The position numbers were made by a program, and so were the translations under genes. Below the pieces are notes generated by a model. That model had not been told where the DNA came from and did not search any database. It saw only the letters and a program-made list of their open reading frames with translations. A DNA stretch of 60,293 bases from a virus. Each line of letters opens with the position of its first letter. The first letter of the stretch is position 1. The stretch is taken from positions 1-60,293 of IMG/VR virus record IMGVR_UViG_3300034082_001764. One strand, 5' to 3'. Positions 57,798 through 60,293 of this stretch are shown in pieces.

Positions 57798-58712
57798 TTA
57801 TGATTTATTGCTGTACAACAGTCCGCGCAACTGATCACTGGAGCTAGGGAATTCATCAAGACCATCACAGTGAATATCAAACCCCAATTCTCGCAACGTT
57901 GCTTGTATCCATACTTGACTGGCCATTGGCAATGGCTCCCAGGTGATGTCAAAAGCTGTGTCACATACTGAATTGATAATATCTTTACAGAGTTGATCCT
58001 GGCCAATGTTGAGCTGCAAGCCAATCATTTGCTCATGATATGGTATCAGTTGATCAACTGACTTAACCCAGGGCTTGTTCCAAAATTTCTGTATACGATC
58101 AATGGTGTTGGGGAAGTCAAACAACAACTCATCAACATACACTATCAAGCATTGATCATGATGCCAGGTGTTGTCAAGCCCCCATTCAATTTGATCGTGC
58201 CAAGCCGGAAGCAAATAGTGACTTAGAAACTCTCGACGTATCCAAGCCGGTGTCTGTTCTATAGGAATACCGGCCATTGTGGGCCAATTATCATAAACTT
58301 TTGCTGGATCAATATGCCCTTCAAGAAATTGGGCTGCCCACCAATCTTTGTCTATTTTTTGAAAATAATTGTTTATGCACAGCAATTCTGTTGACTTGCT
58401 AGGGTATAACAGTATGGCCCGAGTGCAGTGATCAAGCATGTGCTCAATATTACCTATTAGGCTTTCTGTAGATTTTGTTTTGGGATGAATCCTTGCTGTC
58501 AATCGAGTATCTGCAGCAGACATGTATTGAACAAATCCGTCCATGTTCACTAGATGCCATGTCAGCTCAGTGTTGTGACTATTACCTTGCATTGGGCCCG
58601 TTACTTCAAATGGCGGAATTATCTCAACATCTGTGGCCAGTGTGGTCAATACCCATTCCAGGTAAGATCCGTATGTACCTCCAGCAAACGCTATTACAAG
58701 TGTGTCTTTCAT
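57798..58712 (-). CDS. Phage hypothetical protein with glycine-rich N-terminal loop
   Basis: This 304-residue protein begins with strand-loop-helix LVIAFAGGTYGSYLEWVLTTL (residues 5-25), similar in layout to proteins at 29914 and 45385. It includes CLIVYVDELLFDFPNTIDRIQKFWNKP, which resembles the late sulfotransferase pattern (a strand, then RIxxFxxxP). A sulfotransferase-like fold is possible; no leader is present although it lies in the structural block. Confidence 0.62.
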   Translation of the reverse strand: MKDTLVIAFAGGTYGSYLEWVLTTLATDVEIIPPFEVTGPMQGNSHNTELTWHLVNMDGFVQYMSAADTRLTARIHPKTKSTESLIGNIEHMLDHCTRAILLYPSKSTELLCINNYFQKIDKDWWAAQFLEGHIDPAKVYDNWPTMAGIPIEQTPAWIRREFLSHYLLPAWHDQIEWGLDNTWHHDQCLIVYVDELLFDFPNTIDRIQKFWNKPWVKSVDQLIPYHEQMIGLQLNIGQDQLCKDIINSVCDTAFDITWEPLPMASQVWIQATLRELGFDIHCDGLDEFPSSSDQLRGLLYSNKS

Positions 58713-58737
58713 CACTTGTAATTATCACATGGGCGTG

Positions 58738-59211
58738 CTATAGTCCAATTTTTGCAGGGTACATTGGTCCAGACTCGACTCTTTCGCCACCATCAAAATA
58801 GCTGATTTCCACGGGCAAGGAATCCCAACCCAATCTATATGCAGCCATGATACGATGATTGCCTTCGTTGACCCATGCGCTGCCATCATAGGCCACATTG
58901 ATAAAAGGCTTGTATTCTTCGCCAGTGTGGCCATGTAGTGGTAGCTTGCCAGTGTCCTTCATTATTTTCATAATGGCTGCTAAGTCTGCTTGACGTACAT
59001 TTTGTTGTTCATTACGCATGCCGGGTATTCTGGCCAGCTTGGTTACAGGAACTTCTACTTGCCTAACAGTAGCAGTGGTCTTGCCCATGTAAGGTAATCC
59101 GCGACGATCAGGGCTATGTTCCTTGGCATACTCAATGGCATTATTCAGCCACTCTTCATTGGGCACATCTACATTCAGTGTGCCTTCTATTATGAATTCA
59201 CATGCTCTCAT
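58738..59211 (-). CDS. Leader-bearing ParB/sulfiredoxin-like phage protein
   Basis: This 157-residue protein starts with leader MRACEFIIEG (IIE/G). The rest fits a ParB-like/Srx fold: VEVPVTKLARIPGM, a helical QQNVRQADLAAIMKIM, FINVAYDGSAWVNEGNHRIMAAYRLGWDSLPVEI with the EGNHR motif that binds nucleotide in ParB-type proteins. It could be a nuclease, nucleotide-dependent switch or DNA-binding factor delivered with the head. The ATG at 59211 overlaps the next gene's stop (ATGA). Confidence 0.75.
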   Translation of the reverse strand: MRACEFIIEGTLNVDVPNEEWLNNAIEYAKEHSPDRRGLPYMGKTTATVRQVEVPVTKLARIPGMRNEQQNVRQADLAAIMKIMKDTGKLPLHGHTGEEYKPFINVAYDGSAWVNEGNHRIMAAYRLGWDSLPVEISYFDGGERVESGPMYPAKIGL

Positions 59212-59585
59212 TTGTTTCGTCCTGATTTCATATTGGCGCACCAGTGATACATTTTGGCACGTTCGCCCGATGCATTCTTTGCTCGTTGTCTTAGGTCAGT
59301 AACTGAACCATTGCAGCTGGCACCAGCACGTTTTACACGACCTGGTCGGCTTTTGCCTTTTACCTTGCCGTCTGCAAAGTTTTCTGCTATGCTGTCTTTG
59401 ACCCACTCGTCTGGGGTCATGTTATATTTTTTTACAAAAAGATCATGCAGTCTCTTGGCAGTGATATTTGACTTGTCTGCAATGGTCTGCATCATATGAT
59501 CTATTGCATCATAGCTATGAGGATTTTTTAAATCTTTTATCAAATCCTCAACAGCACCTTCTGTTACAAATTCTTGTGCTCGCAT
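59208..59585 (-). CDS. Leader-bearing phage protein, basic C-terminus
   Basis: This 125-residue protein begins MRAQEFVTEG (VTE/G), has a central helical region (LHDLFVKKYNMTPDEWVKDSI) and a basic end KGKSRPGRVKRAGASCNGSVTDLR...MYHWCANMKSGRNK. The last part recurs in T4-like phages. A head-internal or DNA-binding role is inference. The ATG at 59585 gives the leader; the longer upstream frame lies inside the next gene. Confidence 0.75.
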   Translation of the reverse strand: MRAQEFVTEGAVEDLIKDLKNPHSYDAIDHMMQTIADKSNITAKRLHDLFVKKYNMTPDEWVKDSIAENFADGKVKGKSRPGRVKRAGASCNGSVTDLRQRAKNASGERAKMYHWCANMKSGRNK

Positions 59586-59586
59586 A

Positions 59587-60293
59587 CTAGCAATTCCATT
59601 TGCGCAATGCCAATGCTTTTCTAGTAGGGTCACCGTTGGGTTTCTTCATGGGGCCTTTTACTCCGCCCATTCTAGCACAGAATGATTTGCGGCGCTTGGC
59701 TGCTTTGCTACCGGGCTTTAGTTTACTTGGCTTTGTGGTCACGGCCATTTGCAGTTTGCTACCAGGATTCTCTCTGCGATAACTGGCCACACCCTTGGCA
59801 TTCAGGCCGCCTTTTTTGCTCTTGCCTTCTTTTCTGCGCCAGGCCGCTGTTTCGTACAGCACATGGTCTGGCAAGGCTTCAAAACTTTCCCACACTTGAT
59901 CAACATCAACACCATCTCGCTGAGCCACTTCTTCAGCCAACTGGTCCATGGCTTCAAACATGGCGTCAATTTCAGGATCTACCTCGTCAGAAGATTCTTC
60001 ACTATACATATAGTCCCACACACTTACCAACATTGATTTGGCCACAGCAATCTTTTCTTGACACCATTCAGGCAAGTTATCACCTGATTGAATTAGGTCA
60101 TCGATGCCTCGAACCGCACGTTCCAGCGTTTCAAGATTGTTTTCAGCCATGCCTGCTTCGTCATCGTACTCGGGGTTGTAGTTTTCCGCCATACTTTTCT
60201 TTTTGTCGGCAATTTGTTTTTCAAGTTCACGGATGCGAGCTTGTGTTGCGGCTTGGTCTCGCAGTGGTGCTTTTTTCTGTGCATTTTGACGTA
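59587..60293 (-). CDS. Partial phage protein (5' end beyond window)
   Basis: The frame stays open to the right edge, so the first residues are missing. The visible 235 residues start with a Lys/Gln/Glu coiled-coil (RIRELEKQIADKKK), then MAENYNPEYDDEAGMAENN..., an acidic domain, AWRRKEGKSKKGGLNAKGVASYRRENPGS and a basic end with ARMGGVKGPMKKPNGDPTRKALALRKWNC. The C-terminal region is a recurring phage domain with conserved Cys. The internal ATG at 60192 is not the likely start. Structural or DNA-binding role is inference. Confidence 0.75.
   Translation of the reverse strand, partial: RQNAQKKAPLRDQAATQARIRELEKQIADKKKSMAENYNPEYDDEAGMAENNLETLERAVRGIDDLIQSGDNLPEWCQEKIAVAKSMLVSVWDYMYSEESSDEVDPEIDAMFEAMDQLAEEVAQRDGVDVDQVWESFEALPDHVLYETAAWRRKEGKSKKGGLNAKGVASYRRENPGSKLQMAVTTKPSKLKPGSKAAKRRKSFCARMGGVKGPMKKPNGDPTRKALALRKWNC

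Noticed and set aside
60093-60192. Start of the last gene at the internal ATG at 60192
   Set aside because: The same frame stays open to the window edge with coding-like coiled-coil residues, so the true start lies outside the window.

Overview
This window reads as part of a large tailed-phage genome of T4-like (cyanophage-type) architecture, not a bacterial chromosome. Nearly every gene is on the minus strand. Genes are short and tightly packed, with many ATGA stop/start overlaps. A T4-type replication set is present: family B DNA polymerase, sliding clamp and 5'-3' exonuclease/RNase H. Dozens of small proteins look like the anonymous conserved genes of T4-like phages. Five tRNA genes (Leu-UAG, Phe-GAA, Glu-UUC, Tyr-GUA and one CAU) are scattered at 1-7 kb. 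The host cannot be read from the sequence. No ribosomal, integrase, terminase or tail genes are seen.

Layout, left to right. 0-5 kb: tRNAs, a small promoter-to-terminator unit, and groES-groEL behind a TATAAATA late promoter. 5-9 kb: metallo-beta-lactamase-fold and radical SAM genes. 9-13 kb: small genes, several with their own strong sigma70-type promoter; two of these carry an inverted repeat over the -35. One short plus-strand gene pair interrupts the strand bias here. 13.5-26.7 kb: exonuclease/RNase H, nucleotidyltransferase, metK, queE, a Bax-inhibitor-1-like membrane protein, MazG-like, glycosyltransferase, D-amino-acid dehydrogenase (dadA) and queD. 26.8-43.6 kb: a cobalamin-type radical SAM protein, HIT, folE, then a long sugar/glycan cluster containing two Fe(II)/2OG oxygenase-like genes, a PLP-fold enzyme, NDP-sugar epimerases, FkbM methyltransferase, a split thiamine-diphosphate enzyme, an RfbH-like 3-dehydrase and glycosyltransferases. 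43.6-53.6 kb: pterin-synthase-like gene, DpdA-like transglycosylase, clamp, polymerase and ahcY. 53.7-60.3 kb: a block of probable virion or internal head proteins.

How the genes work together. FolE, QueD and QueE make the 7-deazaguanine precursor, and the DpdA-like enzyme would insert it into DNA; QueC is not in this window. MetK and AhcY would make S-adenosylmethionine (SAM) and remove S-adenosylhomocysteine, supporting the several SAM-dependent enzymes. The sugar cluster could build an unusual, possibly branched 3,6-dideoxysugar using the RfbH-like dehydrase and the split ThDP enzyme.

The most unusual signal is at the right end. Four adjacent proteins begin with the leader MRA(R/Q/C)(E/D)F(I/V)x, resembling the capsid-targeting peptide of T4 internal proteins, and three of these continue into a (I/V)xE site. 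A 714-residue protein carries six internal G(V/L)xEG motifs that fit the (L/I)xE rule of T4-type prohead proteases. This suggests a set of proteins packaged in the head and cut during maturation, including one made as a modular polyprotein.
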